Shown piece by piece: positions 43,217-54,269 of a stretch of 64,000 nt of DNA. The notes beneath the pieces are model-generated. The model was not told where the DNA came from, ran no database searches, and saw only the letters and a program-made list of their open reading frames with translations. Made by a program: the position numbers and the translations under genes. Location of the stretch: the NCBI GenBank assembly GCA_030248295.1, contig JASANH010000032.1, forward strand, positions 79,808 through 143,807, written 5' to 3'. Source of the stretch: Mesodorylaimus sp. YZB2_4 (Eukaryota > Nematoda > Enoplea > Dorylaimida > Dorylaimidae). Position 1 is the first letter of the stretch. The number at the start of each line of letters is the position of its first letter.

Positions 43217-44164
43217 TTTCCTAAAGAAACAGTTTATTCTCCACAAACTTACTTCTCAGTGGGGTAACATTCAACGAGGAATCAGCATTCCGAATAAGGC
43301 CCAGATACAGGGCAGTTTTGAGGGGAGGCACCCGAGTATCGAAGCATCAACTTAAGTCGCCCAAGGCTGCTTGCGACTTCGTTGGTCGGTGGGCTGCTTC
43401 TTGGTATGGTATACCTAGCCCCTGTGCCAAGCAGTCAATGTGGAGGGCGAATTTCCCGGAAATTAGCGAGGGGACTCCAATTTGAGGCCATGCTTGCCCA
43501 GAAGGCCGTTCTCGTTTGGGGATTGGATGTCGCCTGACACCCAAGGCATGCATGGCAGGTTAGGGACTTGAGCTCGTTCTCTCTTGCCTGGGAACGGAGG
43601 CTAGCCCATCCAGCTTCTAGCTCACCAGAAGCCATTGCAGATGGTCCGCACCAGATCGCCAATATTAAGGACTAGGGCACAACAAGGCTTTCCCCAAGAT
43701 ACCTGAAGGGTCTATTGATCAGACTTACCAAATTCAGAATTCTTGACCAACTAGGACTCTCTTCTGACCGTTAGTGTGAGACTTCGATGCGTCGAATGAA
43801 AGAATGACTGCTCGCGGCAGTTAAAATACATGGCTGTACACAAAATCAAGCAAGGTAGGAAGTTGACTGCTGACCATTCGTAGTTCCGTTCAAAACGTGC
43901 CTTTGGCGTCAGTAGCGTGGATGTATGTAATTTCTGCTTTATCTCCGTGAGCATACGGGAAGATTGAATCAGCTGCCAGTATCCTTTGCTCCATGGAGTC
44001 AGCAAAGTTAGTACATTTGTGCTTCCTGGCAGTTGATAGTGTCTTCGCCCTCGCCTTATCCGGTGCTTTGTTTCTCGAGAGTTCGCAAGACCTAAACGTT
44101 TCAAAAGAGCAAGCCGTTGACGTAAGTTAGCTCATGAACTGGACAGAGCCAGGCACCGACAATT
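43217..44164. other. Intergenic, nothing recognised
   Basis: This is the upstream flank of the secreted-protein gene. No gene, RNA or repeat was recognised. Confidence 0.35.
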
Positions 44165-44217
44165 GGCGAAAGGCCCGGTGCTATAGCGGAAGGAGCCCGG
44201 GCACCGGGCCTTTCGCC
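44165..44217. repeat. GC-rich perfect hairpin, 17-bp arms
   Basis: Arms GGCGAAAGGCCCGGTGC (44165-44181) and its exact complement (44201-44217), with a 19-base loop. Confidence 0.9.
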
Positions 44218-44436
44218 TGGCTTCTTCGGTGGAGAGGGAGGATGTCTGCGCAGACGTCCTTCCGCTCCGTTTAAAGCACTAATATGACGGAAGACATCTC
44301 GTGATATCCGCCCAACCCGTCCACTGGTAATTTGGGCATAAAGCAATCTTGCAGGTGTCTAAAGTTTAAAATGAACTGGCGATTTGTTACCTACCCTATT
44401 GCGCGAAAACAAAGAGTATAAAAATGATTCAGTTCA

Positions 44437-44504
44437 AGGTTTTGTCCTTACTGGAATACTTGACGGGATGCGCCCCGACAAGTATTCCAGTAAGGACAAA
44501 ACCT
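44437..44504. repeat. Perfect hairpin, 26-bp arms and 16-nt loop
   Basis: The left arm (44437-44462) starts AGGTTTTGTCC and the right arm (44479-44504) ends GGACAAAACCT. All 26 positions pair. The size, about 68 nt, is that of a small-RNA precursor, but a perfect stem is also what a tiny foldback remnant would give. Confidence 0.92.
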
Positions 44505-47091
44505 CAAACTATTACACAGTACATCTTATGTAACATACATATACCTATAATATAGTCGTACATACATCATATATACTGCATATATACAGTTTACTTTTGC
44601 TTTTTACTTCCGTAAGTTTTTAGCGGCATGCATAGCTTGTATTTGCGGGGACTTGCAGGTTATTTTGTCAGCAATAGACCATTTCGCAGCCTCGCATTGC
44701 AAAATTTGAATTTTTCGCTATAAGCTGCCTACGCCAGTTTACATAGGCGGAAAGTCCCTAATTTCAAATTCCCTGTGTCTAAATTGGAGGAAACTTTTTT
44801 CAGTTGCTGATATTTTTTCCGCTTTACGATCTGAATGCATCGTTTTCTTTTCAAAAAGTGGCTGAGAACGGTTGCTTCTCCGCATGAAAAAGCTTCGAGT
44901 GCGGGATACGCTCAGGCTTACAATTAGAAGCGAGGGACTATTTATCTAAGTCAGCTGTCTTTCGCGATTTGCAGCGGGAAATTCAAACTGTGTTATAAGA
45001 GACCGATAAGTGGTCTTCGTTCAACACAGGATCACATATGCCATTGCGTGTTCCATTACAATGGACACTAAATGCAGGGTTAGCAGCCTAATTAAGCATA
45101 TTACCTGCCGAGCTGCCCAGTCCAGTGAAATAAAAACAGTGCACGTGCCGTCTTCTAGACCAGAAAACTTTGTCCTACACGGTAAAATGTTACCAGACTT
45201 TGACTCTATCACATCACTTCCTTTCGCATGGTTGGAGTCAGGGTTTTTCCTGAGAAGAATCGGGTTTTCATGTCTTTCCACTAAAATCGACTCACATCTG
45301 CTCGCTTATTTGCTGGACGATCTGATTTGCTTAGGAACCTCCTTGGGTGCTGAGTTATGTGCACTTGTTGACGGTCCACTGATGCAAATGACCTCTCTAC
45401 CCGGCTGGAAGCCTGTGATAGCCGCTGCTGCTGTGAAGCAAGGTTGCCGCATTTGCTTCCACGTATTTCTCGACATGATCCCTTGGCGCTGACAAATGTT
45501 GCTGCAAGTTGAAGTCGTTAAACCCTGCCGTCAAACCTTTATATTCTAAATAATAAAACTCAACCTCAAATTTTTTCTTTTATTCCATGGTTTCCTTTCT
45601 TAGAGAATCTTTTTTTCTGGAACTTAGCTTGGTAGAAAAACTGGAACTACATGACGCCTTAGTACCGCGCCAAGAGGGGCTATGAGGCTGTCACGCGATC
45701 GGGCGGAAGTCATGTGGGCCAGGAATAACATACCACTACGATCTGTTATCACGGAAAGAGCGTCTGGCTCTCCAGACCTTCCTTCCAATCCGCCCAAGGA
45801 GTCAGACGCTCCTTCCGAGGCTTTTGCCGCTTGTCAGTGCCTGGCTCCGTCCAATCCACGAGCTTACGCCAAAAGTTTTGGTTTTTAAAAATTTTGGCCT
45901 GCGTCTTCGAGTAACGCACTTTGGCTTCTAACAAGAAGACAAGTGTGTGGACAGTCTCTAATTCACAGGAAGTAAAAATCTAATAATTTTGTTGACTCCA
46001 TGTAGCAAAGGATGTTTGGAAGGATAGATCGGAATGGCTCGTCCAATCTTCACGTAAACTGTTCAGTGGATAAAGGAAAGTTGCATCCAAGCTACTGACG
46101 CCAGAGACATGTTTGGAAGGGCTTACGACTGGTCAACAGCCCCATTTCCACCTAGCTCGATTTTGCAGCCATGTATAAATATGGATGCGCTGCGAGGATT
46201 CATTCAGTCATTCAGCAGATCTAAGTGTCATACAAACGGTCACAAGCGAGTCCTAATTGGTCGGCAATTCTGAATTTGGTGAGTTTTATCACTGTGATGC
46301 GGTTCTTTTGCAGCCGTTGCCGTTGCAGCAGAACGTTAAAAATTATACCCATTAGGTGTGATGGGGGTCCTGGTTACACTCATCTTGGCTTGGAAAGCAG
46401 CCTCAGTAGCGTGGGGTGCGGGTAGAATTTGACAACGGTTTGATCGGCAGAGCTGAAAGTCAGCTGGCCTGGAAAGGGAGCGAGCTGAAATAAACAAAGG
46501 AGTAGGACGTATATACAGTACAGTGCAATACCTCATAGCTACCTCGTCTGCCCCACGCGCACCTGGCGGTAGGTAGCACCACTCACGTCAGTCTAAAGTC
46601 AATAGGAGAAGGGGCTTCTGAGCAGGGTTTCAAATTGAAGCCCCTCTCTTGGCGCTGGATTGCGTATGAAACAGGAGCTGGCAATAAATTTGGCTAGCAA
46701 CCTAGCAAACATCCTGGAGGGACTTCAGTCAATGCCAAACCCCTGCTTTTATCTGAAATTCTTCACCCTCTCTGCACGTACAATAGAATACTGTCCCAAT
46801 TGGGACAAACTATGGATCAACGGCTGCTCTCCTGCCTTCTGTTGCTCTCTAGTTGATGCACTTATGTCTCTAGAACTGATGTCAAAGCCCTTTTTGCTGG
46901 GAGAATCTGTCAAAGGAAAGCTAACGGAGCTAGATCCAGCACAATGGTAAACGTCTTGAAGGCGAGTTCCGAGTGGATTCTCAAACTTTACCCATGACAG
47001 ACATTTGGTAAAAAATAAACTGCTAGACTAAACGAAGTTTTTGAAGGAGACTATTGTAAGCCTGGAATAATTCATTTTTTAACAAAGGAAA
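44505..47091. other. Intergenic; one weak ORF
   Basis: The only candidate is a plus-strand open frame at 45010-45492 (about 160 codons) followed by AATAAA at about 45552. Its composition is unremarkable, it has no motif, and its start codon is unclear, so I do not call it a gene. Another ORF at 46660-46950 has no support. Confidence 0.3.
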
Positions 47092-47583
47092 ATGGCTTAC
47101 ACCAGTGTCAATCGTTGTTCCAAAAAGACCTAGTAAGTTTCTGGTACACTCAATCAGACTGGCACCATACTAAGTTCGTTTATCTTTCAGTAACGCCTAG
47201 ATCTTCGTGGTCATCGCGTTCATCAATACTCTCATCGGCGTCATGGCAGCCAACGGGACTCCAACTGCTGGCGAGATCGATGTGAGCATAGCTCGTTCAT
47301 ACGCGGACAACTAACAATAAGACCTAACTTGTTTTGTATGGTGTGCCAGCCCCTTCAAAAGAGCCGACGGCGATGGAGCACAGGCTAACCAGAACCTGCA
47401 ATCATGCGTTATCGAAATGCAGGAGGTAACATCGCTCTTGTGCACTATTATAAATATTCTCTGGGTCATATTTGCCTTTTGCAGACGGTGCAACACCCCG
47501 GCACCTGCATACGAGTCCTCGGTGGACACACGGTTTGTCAAGGTGCCGAATTCATGGACCCGTTTAACCCGGACTGCCAGTAA
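47092..47583 (+). pseudogene. Inverted, broken copy of the four-cysteine secreted-protein gene
   Basis: Segments matching the four exons of the intact gene: 47092-47132, 47191-47281, 47350-47425, 47485-47583. Two lesions are visible. A codon that is GAG in the intact copy is TAG here (47198-47200), just before the hydrophobic segment. About 30 bases at the 5' end of exon 3, including the original acceptor, are missing, so the surviving AG at 47348-47349 would join out of frame. The final exon keeps both downstream cysteines and a clean TAA. The lost ability to encode the full product is visible. Whether a shortened product is made is unknown. Confidence 0.82.
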
Positions 47584-49734
47584 CGCGAAGGGTAACAATG
47601 GATTGGCGTGCGAAAAGAACTGGGAGAAATCATAAATCGTCTATCTAGAATGATAATTTTGTATTTTGCGGAGCTTTAATGTTTTGTCCTATTATGATAT
47701 TTTTTGCTGCCTAAAGATGCTTATTCTATAAGATGATATTCATGCTACGTTTTTGTACGGATAATATCTACAATACTTGTTTCTTCAAAAAGCGTTGCAT
47801 CATCTTGAGCATTGAATGGTGAGACGCATTTACAGCAGGGGGTGTTGGGCAAAAGAAATGGAAGAGCACGTACGCAATGGAAAACTTTAATTTGAGGAGT
47901 GGAATTGCAATCCTCCGCGCGAGTAGTTGTTGTCAAATAAAGAGGGGGTTTCTGAGAGACTCGACCCATATGAAATAAATACTTGGCCAGTCGACTTTTT
48001 TGACCCCCTTTTTATAAGCTCTATCGGAAGTACTCACAAAACTGATTGTCTTGACGGAAGTGAAATTTTTCTAAGATGCCTACATATAGAGATAAAGCAC
48101 TTTAAAGGGTCACTTTTGGTCAAAAAATCACAACTTGCTTAGTTTTGGGTCTAGAACAATTTTTAAAGTGCAGAAATGACCGCTACATTTCAAGGAGTCT
48201 AAAACATTCTTTAAACTTAGTCTAGCTGTAAGCGCTCATGAGATATTCAAAAAAACCCATTCGTGATCGGCCGTGATCAGGCACATGATTGATTATGGGT
48301 GAATTATAAAAGCCAGATTTCCCTGTTTTTTTTAAAGGAATAATAGCCTTATGGCCAGAACATCATAAAACCACCTCAATTGTCGCACTTTGGACCACAG
48401 TTATTGTGCACATGCGTGGTAACTGAACCTCATTTCGGCAATTTTAGCTAATCATGATCGATCATTTCAGTTCATTATCATTCGCGCTGATCACTGATGG
48501 CCTACCGTGTAGCCCTTAAAAAGAGCTTTCAAACGCTTTTTTCCGTGTCAAAATTCGTTCATTTTTACCCGAAATATTGAAGAAAACTCCGATTCGGCAA
48601 TAAGTGCCTGCGCGATGCTACTTTTGAATTTCCCGCCCGCGTGTCGCTTATGACATAAAATCGGGGCTGGCTGGTTACTTTAGAAGTCGCCCCAAAATTC
48701 ATAACTTCTCTTTTTCTCATGAAAGACAGATACTTCAGTACTAAATCTAGTTCTAGTTTTACTTACTTTTACTTTTTACTTTAGCAAGTAAAACTACAAC
48801 TAGTATAAGTCACACCAACGGGCCAACGCTGATCTGCTATTCGGGATACAGGGCTGGTTGTGGTAACCCCAATGGGCAAAGTGCATATATCCTTTTCAAT
48901 GAGTCCATTGACATCTACTTTGCAGTACGGAGTGTATCGATAGCCACTAGCAAGTTCGCTTTTCCTGGAGCCCGCACGCCATCCTGCATCGGCAGTACCC
49001 TGAAACTACAGTTAGCTTCTTTAAATACACTCATTAAAAATTTCTGCCTGCGCAGAATTCAAAATTCAAACTATGTATGTAGGTACTGTACTGTATATGG
49101 GCAATGGTGTGTTAGCAATGTATCACTAGGAGCTTCCTCTGATTCGACATCTGTCAAAACAAATTTTAGATTCTTCCATCGCCCATTAACTAGGAGGAGG
49201 ATGTTTTTCATGTTTTTTGCTGCTTGTTCTAGGATGTTCACACTGTTTATAGGAAAAAAGGGCTTCCTGCAACATTTTGATCCGATGTTTTAAGTGCTTC
49301 AGGTATTTGCAAAACATGATGATGTTCCAGGCAGTATTGTGAACATTACGAACTGATTTCGCTGCAGCTTCGCCTAATTAATACCACGCATTGCTTTAGC
49401 TACAGCAGTGTTCGATATGCGCGAAAAGAAAAAGGTTTAAAGCTTCTAAAAGCATTGATATCGTGTTTTCTCGCATTTTCGGTGTCAGCGCCATATTATT
49501 AGTAATTGCGGCTGTAATCAAGATTTGACGACTGTGGTGCACTTATCGTTTCTGTGCAAGACCATACTGTATGTGTTGATGCATAAATGGGAACATACTG
49601 TATACTGGAATGCACAAATGGCGGCGAAAGACCCTGACGGTTCTGCCTCAGAGCAGGCCTCTGGACTGTGCAATAGGCGTGTTTGGCCGGAGGGGAATGT
49701 TGTGTATTTGGTTGCCTTGACTGGCTGCCTTATA
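47584..49734. other. AT-rich intergenic sequence
   Basis: No gene or RNA was recognised. The stretch 48740-48800 is a low-complexity ACTTTTACTT repeat. Confidence 0.35.
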
Positions 49735-49895
49735 CACGGAGCAGTGTATTGGCTTGCCTTCGATGGCCAGTCGATACGCTCCTCCAGGCGAGGCTGAAAC
49801 CCGTTGGGTTGATGTCTCAGCCACCTACGACTAGGTGGCCTGCCTAATCATCGTTTATGAGTACATCCGCTCCCCGCGGAACCTTCTCCAATGTA
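49735..49895 (+). repeat. Dispersed repeat, copy 2
   Basis: See 41985-42150. It is preceded by GGTTGCCTTGACTGGC, which also forms the hairpin arm at 41752. Confidence 0.65.
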
Positions 49896-50364
49896 CGACC
49901 GTGGAGCCTCTTGCAACTGGCACGGTTTCATTTCGAAAACAATTGCGGAGCGCTGTCAGCGAGAGCTGATGCGGTGGCAAGGACGTTGTGCAGTGCTGAA
50001 CAATATCTTCTTATAATCTGTACCTTATTATGGGAGCCATAAACAGTGGCACTTCCATATTTTTTGGTCTATCTAGCTTAAGTTGTAAGCTAGCGGGACG
50101 AACCACATATCATTTTATTCAGGAATCAATTCTGAATCGGCTTGATTCGTTCTATTTGCTAATGTACTTCAGAGACTATCATTCTTTATGACTCACCCGA
50201 TATTATCTTTATTGGTTTGACTCTTTATTTTAAAACCTTTCTTCCATTAAAAGCCGTATACAAGCTAAAGACGGCATGCTTGTAACATTATCATAAGTGC
50301 TCCGTGCACGCGTCCAAAGAAGTAAGGTGCGAGAAGATATGGGTTCCTAGCCATATAGTCTTTC
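49896..50364. other. Intergenic, nothing recognised
   Basis: This is the 3' flank of the minus-strand cysteine-rich gene. No feature is seen. Confidence 0.3.
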
Positions 50365-50936
50365 TCAAGGATAAAGATTGCAACCACGCGCTGGTTCCTC
50401 GCTATCGCCAAGTCCTGGCGTTCGGCAGCCGCTGCGTCCAATTATTTCGAACTGATAATTGTAATTTAAAGCATTATCAGCGGGTTGAACGTACAGATAA
50501 TTTTTCTTTGCCTTTATACATCCTGCTAAAGCGCGGTCGTAATTTTCTTCCGTTGTGAGAAAAGTGGTTTTGTTCCACAAACCAGGTACGGTCCAATATT
50601 CTTTGCACCCTCCTGAATCGCCCGTGCTGCTCTCATTTTTGCACAACCATGCCCACATATTTTTATATGTGGCGCCTTTAATCTTAGGGTCACCAAACGC
50701 AGGTCTATCATCGTTATCTTTATTCCGTATCCTTACTTGTTTGTTACAATATGCGTATGTGTAGTCATTGGTACCGAGTTCTAAAAAGACTTGCGTTCAG
50801 CTGCGTGTCCTCGAGAATTGACAAAAAGGACACAAAACCAGGTGTAGAGCAATATACGTTAGTTGTCTTCTTTGACCAGGGGAACGCTCACACTCACCTT
50901 TTGAAAACCAAGGAAATATTCCGCATCGCTCGACGT
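50365..50936 (-). CDS. Cysteine-rich, probably secreted protein, two 3' exons (partial)
   Basis: Exons in transcript order: 50936-50898 and 50780-50365, with an intron bearing a GTGAGTG donor and CTTTTTAG acceptor. Only one joined frame is open across both, and it ends at TGA. The second exon gives about 138 residues with seven cysteines, several tryptophans and tyrosines, an N-x-S and an N-x-T sequon, and no hydrophobic segment, as in extracellular domains. Motifs such as WAWLCKN, GGCKEYW and RALAGC did not match a family I know; a C-type-lectin-like fold is possible but unproven. The 5' exons lie at higher coordinates, where the BEL/Pao LTR starts at 51044, so the gene may be interrupted there. 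Confidence 0.5.
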
Positions 50937-51043
50937 CTGAAAAAACTAGCGGTTTGGGTTTGCTTTTCAATGACGGTTTGGGTCAAAGGGGGTCTTTGCG
51001 AGCATGGGTAGGCATATTACAGATTCTTGGGGAGGGGGGGGGG

Positions 51044-51209
51044 TGTCGCGACGATGCGAGGAATAAAGAGGGCGTAGAAGTGTAAAGGACAGGACAGAAT
51101 GAGCATACGTCATAAGAGCAGAATGTTTTGTGAATAGGCTCAAAGACGGCCGATTGTGTGATTTCAGCAAATATATATCACATCGTTGTACTTTGTCGAC
51201 TCAGCGACA
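51044..51209 (+). mobile_element. 5' LTR of a BEL/Pao retroelement, with primer-binding site
   Basis: 166 bp from TGTCGCGACGATG to CTCAGCGACA (TG...CA). It is followed after three bases by TGGTAGCACAGAACGTGG at 51213-51230, which looks like a tRNA-complementary primer-binding site. It directly abuts a 10-G tract. The sequence differs from the solo LTRs at 21766 and 52023, so it is another family. Confidence 0.6.
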
Positions 51210-51237
51210 AAATTGGTAGCACAGAACGTGGTCTTAT

Positions 51238-53290
51238 AATGGCGGAAGCAACGGCGGGGCCCGTTCGCAAAAAGCTGGGTCCATTTGCGGCATCGGTTAA
51301 AGGAAACACTGGCGACTGTCTCTGAGGTGGCTCAATATCGGAAGGCGGTTGGCGATGACGATCGAGACGCGATAATCGATCAGTGCGTCAAGGTAAAGGC
51401 TCGGATTGACAAATCGTACGAGACCTACGTTGCGTCATATGCGCAATATAAATTGGCGGTGGACCAAGAGGAGGAGGCGTACCACGTGGAAGTTGAGGCA
51501 TCGTTTGAGATCGCCGAGTTGGTTAGCGAGAAGCTGAGTCAAATCAAGGCTATCGAAACCCAACATGCGAAGCGAGAGGCTGAGGCGGCAGTGTCGGCGG
51601 ATGAAAGGCGCAGGCGAGTAGAGGTGGCCGAGGCAGAACATCGTGCTAGAGTGAGCCGTGTTAAAGATTTCAAAAGGATGAGGATCGAAACGGAGACAAT
51701 GCGGATGAAGGCGGAAGCCGCGGAAGTGGAAGATGAGGCGCGTGAGCGAGCGCTGAAGTTGCGTACAGAAGAAATACATCTTCAACAGGCAAAGGCGGCT
51801 GCGGAGGGTCAAGCAAGCGCGCATGGCATGGGTGAAACGGGAGCGAGCCGACGACATTCTCTTTTTATCAAGTTACCAGAATTATTACTACCAAAGTTCG
51901 ATGGGAAAGACATCAAGTCCTACCAAGCGTTTTGGGATGCGTTCAAAGTTCATGTGCATGACAACCCAGCTCTGGCACCAGTCACTAAATTCGGCTATCT
52001 CCGATCGCAATTGGAAAGTGATTGTCGCGACGGAGCGCGATTGATTTCAAGGCTCACATTACAGCCCAGGAGAAGCATGGTCGATTTGTGACTTCACGAT
52101 GTGATTCTTCCCTTTTTATGCTTAGTTCGCTTTCCTTAGGCTCATTCTTCGTTCTGTCTCCGGCCAGAGTGGCCGCCTGCTTATCTTTGTCCGTAAAAGA
52201 CAGTGTAACGAAGCTTCTTTACACTCTGTCTCTCTCTCCTCCGGCCGACCTGAGCAGTCGGTTCTCTCGTCGCTCTCTTCAACTACGCTTCCACAACGCT
52301 GCTCTCGCTACAGTGATGCATTGGAAATGTTTCGTGGGTTTGCAGAAACGGATGCCAACTATGCTCCCGCATTAAGGTTGTTGCAAGATCGATATGGAGA
52401 TGAGAAGCGAATCATAGCGGCCCACATTGATGCGATCCGAGGCCTACCCGTGTCAACGACCTGAAAGGACGTGGTCAAGCTAGCGCTCAAGCTCGAAGAA
52501 TTCCTGCGATCTCTGGAGGCCCTCGGGTTTGATGTCGATCAAGGGTTGCAATATGAAGTGGCTAAGATCATTTTCAAGCTTCCGAAAACTGTGCAGGAAA
52601 AGATGTTCGAGAAATGGCTGCCACACCAATGGCTCATGAGGGATCTCCGAGTCGAGTTGCAGAAGCTGGCGGAATACAATACGCTATGATGCTCGCCTAT
52701 GTCCATGCAAGCCAAGGTCGTCGTGAAAAGTCGTCTAGGGGAGAGCAAGACAACAGGGAACGAAAGGAGAACATGATAACCAGCAGCATTTTCGTCGCTG
52801 TTGAGCGCGGGAGGAACAAGATGAGGAAACCTGGAGAAGCGCCCGTTCGAGCGAAACGCCCACCGTTTAATTGCCCCTACTGCGAAGGGGAACATTGGGC
52901 AGACGAATGTCAACAGGTGACGACAGTCGAAGAACGGAAACGAAGGTTGGGTTCAAGATGTTTGAAGTGTCTGAAGGACGGACATTGTGGTGATGAATGC
53001 CAGTCAAAACGTCGATGCTTCCACTGCAAGAAAATGGATCATCACTCGAGTCTGTGTCACGACAAGCACCCAGTTTCAAAACAGCATTCGCACACATCGA
53101 CGACGGCACTAGTGTCGGATGTAAATATGGTAACCGCAGGCAGGTCCGTCAGGTGATGAGTCAATCAAAATTGATATCCTACTAGGCATCGTACAGTACG
53201 GGCAAATCGTCAGCGGCGAGCAACGTCAGATCAAAGCTGGTCTCATTGTTGTGAATGTGCCATTCCGGTACAGTAACCTCACCTTCCCGC
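51238..53290 (+). pseudogene. BEL/Pao gag and start of protease region, degraded
   Basis: A first ATG (51238) opens a frame that stops after a probable frameshift near 51290. From there the main gag frame runs to 52022, with a long charged coiled coil and then the Pao capsid signature L-P-K-F-D-G-K with F-W-D-A-F-K-V-H-V-H-D-N-P. A solo LTR (52023-52312) interrupts it. The frame resumes exactly after the duplicated GTGAT, continues to a TGA at about 52462, and recovers further on. A shifted frame (52614-53156) has three zinc knuckles, C-x2-C-x4-H-x4-C in type (CPYCEGEHWADEC, CLKCLKDGHCGDEC, CFHCKKMDHHSSLC). A short I-L-L-G-I-V-Q-Y-G piece of the pol start follows. Protease, RT and integrase are absent. 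There are at least two frameshifts and one stop besides the insertion. Confidence 0.85.
52018..52317. mobile_element. Solo LTR nested in the BEL/Pao gag, with 5-bp target duplication
   Basis: The LTR is 52023-52312 (290 bp, TGTCGCGACGG...CGCTACA). The duplication GTGAT is at 52018-52022 and 52313-52317. It is the same family as 21766-22012 but has about 43 extra bases after position 14. Conceptual removal of the LTR and one GTGAT restores a continuous gag frame, which proves insertion after the host element. Confidence 0.93.
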
Positions 53291-53743
53291 CCGTTTGCGA
53301 TTCGAATCCGACGAAAACAAACGGATTAGGAGGCGGATTAGTGGCGGCCCGGACGACCAAAACAGGGTCGTAAATTTGGACGGTGGACAATGGTCGCGGA
53401 CGGACCAGGTGGACGACAGCCCATCGAGCGGCGATTGCGAGGTCGAGGCCGCAGCGAAAGGCACGTGCGGTGCCTATGCCGAGTGTGGTGAGCCTGGACG
53501 GGGCACGTGCTGCCGTCGGGACATACTCGCCGCCTCAGCATTGGGCCTCGCCGCGACCTCAAGATCAGCGGGTGGCGTCCACGTGCGGCAGACGCCGACC
53601 AACGACCACCTCGGAGGAGATCGAGAACAGCGACTAGGGGGCGCTCGAGGACGAACTAGAGGGCGCTCGTTACCGGTGAAGACCCCGCGAGAGTGGATGT
53701 GATTGGAAGATCTAGGATGATGATGACCCGCCTTCCGGTGCAC
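53291..53743 (+). other. GC-rich remnant, probably the 3' part of the BEL/Pao copy
   Basis: Several overlapping open frames result from the high GC content. None has RT or integrase motifs. A GC-rich, Arg-coding stretch ends near 53700. No matching 3' LTR is seen, so most of pol has been deleted. Confidence 0.4.
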
Positions 53744-54092
53744 TGTGCCTGATTTTGTACAGTTTGGTGAGTTCAGTAAGAAGATCGGTATCAGATTCAG
53801 TCGTTTCGAGTTCGTCTTGTCTTATTGGTTTGTTCGCCTTATTCGCGAGGCGATTGAGGCGACGAGGCGACAAGGCGGTGCAGCGAGGCGAACGACTGGA
53901 CTGGACTGGACTCGAGTGTGTGGCGTTGGGGTTTCAAGTGGTCGAACGGCTTGGGACAAGGGCTTTCTCAAGGCATAGCCCCTGACCGTTGGAGCGCTTT
54001 GGATCAGCTTTGGTTCACGGGTACCAGAGCTGTTGCGTAAGTTGAGTGGTGTGTTTCAACTCGCAGTAGGCTTCTTAGGTGGCCATTAAACA
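53744..54092 (+). mobile_element. Candidate 5' LTR and primer-binding site of the Ty3/Gypsy element
   Basis: 349 bp from TGTGCCTGATTTTG to GGCCATTAAACA (TG...CA ends). Nine bases later TGGCACCGGGTAACGG (54102) could be a primer-binding site. A second PBS-like TGGCGGCACCGGCGA begins at about 54162. Without the 3' LTR for comparison the boundaries are tentative. Confidence 0.3.
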
Positions 54093-54269
54093 TCTGAGTG
54101 GTGGCACCGGGTAACGGTAGGTTCAAGAACAGGTTAGGATAAAACATAAAATTAAATTCTTGGCGGCACCGGCGAGATTACTCCCAATCTCACGGTTCCT
54201 TTAAACTTCAACGTCTGTAAGCGGTCTGTGAGCGGTCTGTAAGGATTGTTTCCATTTTGGTAGGGTGTG

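Noticed and set aside
45010-45492. 160-codon ORF followed by AATAAA
   Set aside because: The start codon is unclear, and there is no domain, no upstream signals and no splice evidence. The AATAAA alone is not enough.
47092-47583. Reading the plus copy of the secreted gene in another frame to avoid the TAG
   Set aside because: The alternative frame turns the synonymous differences between copies into amino-acid changes and destroys the hydrophobic segment, so it is not the true frame.
53295-53702. 135-codon plus-strand ORF and its minus-strand partners
   Set aside because: High GC removes stops in all frames and no pol motif is present. It is treated as retroelement remnant.
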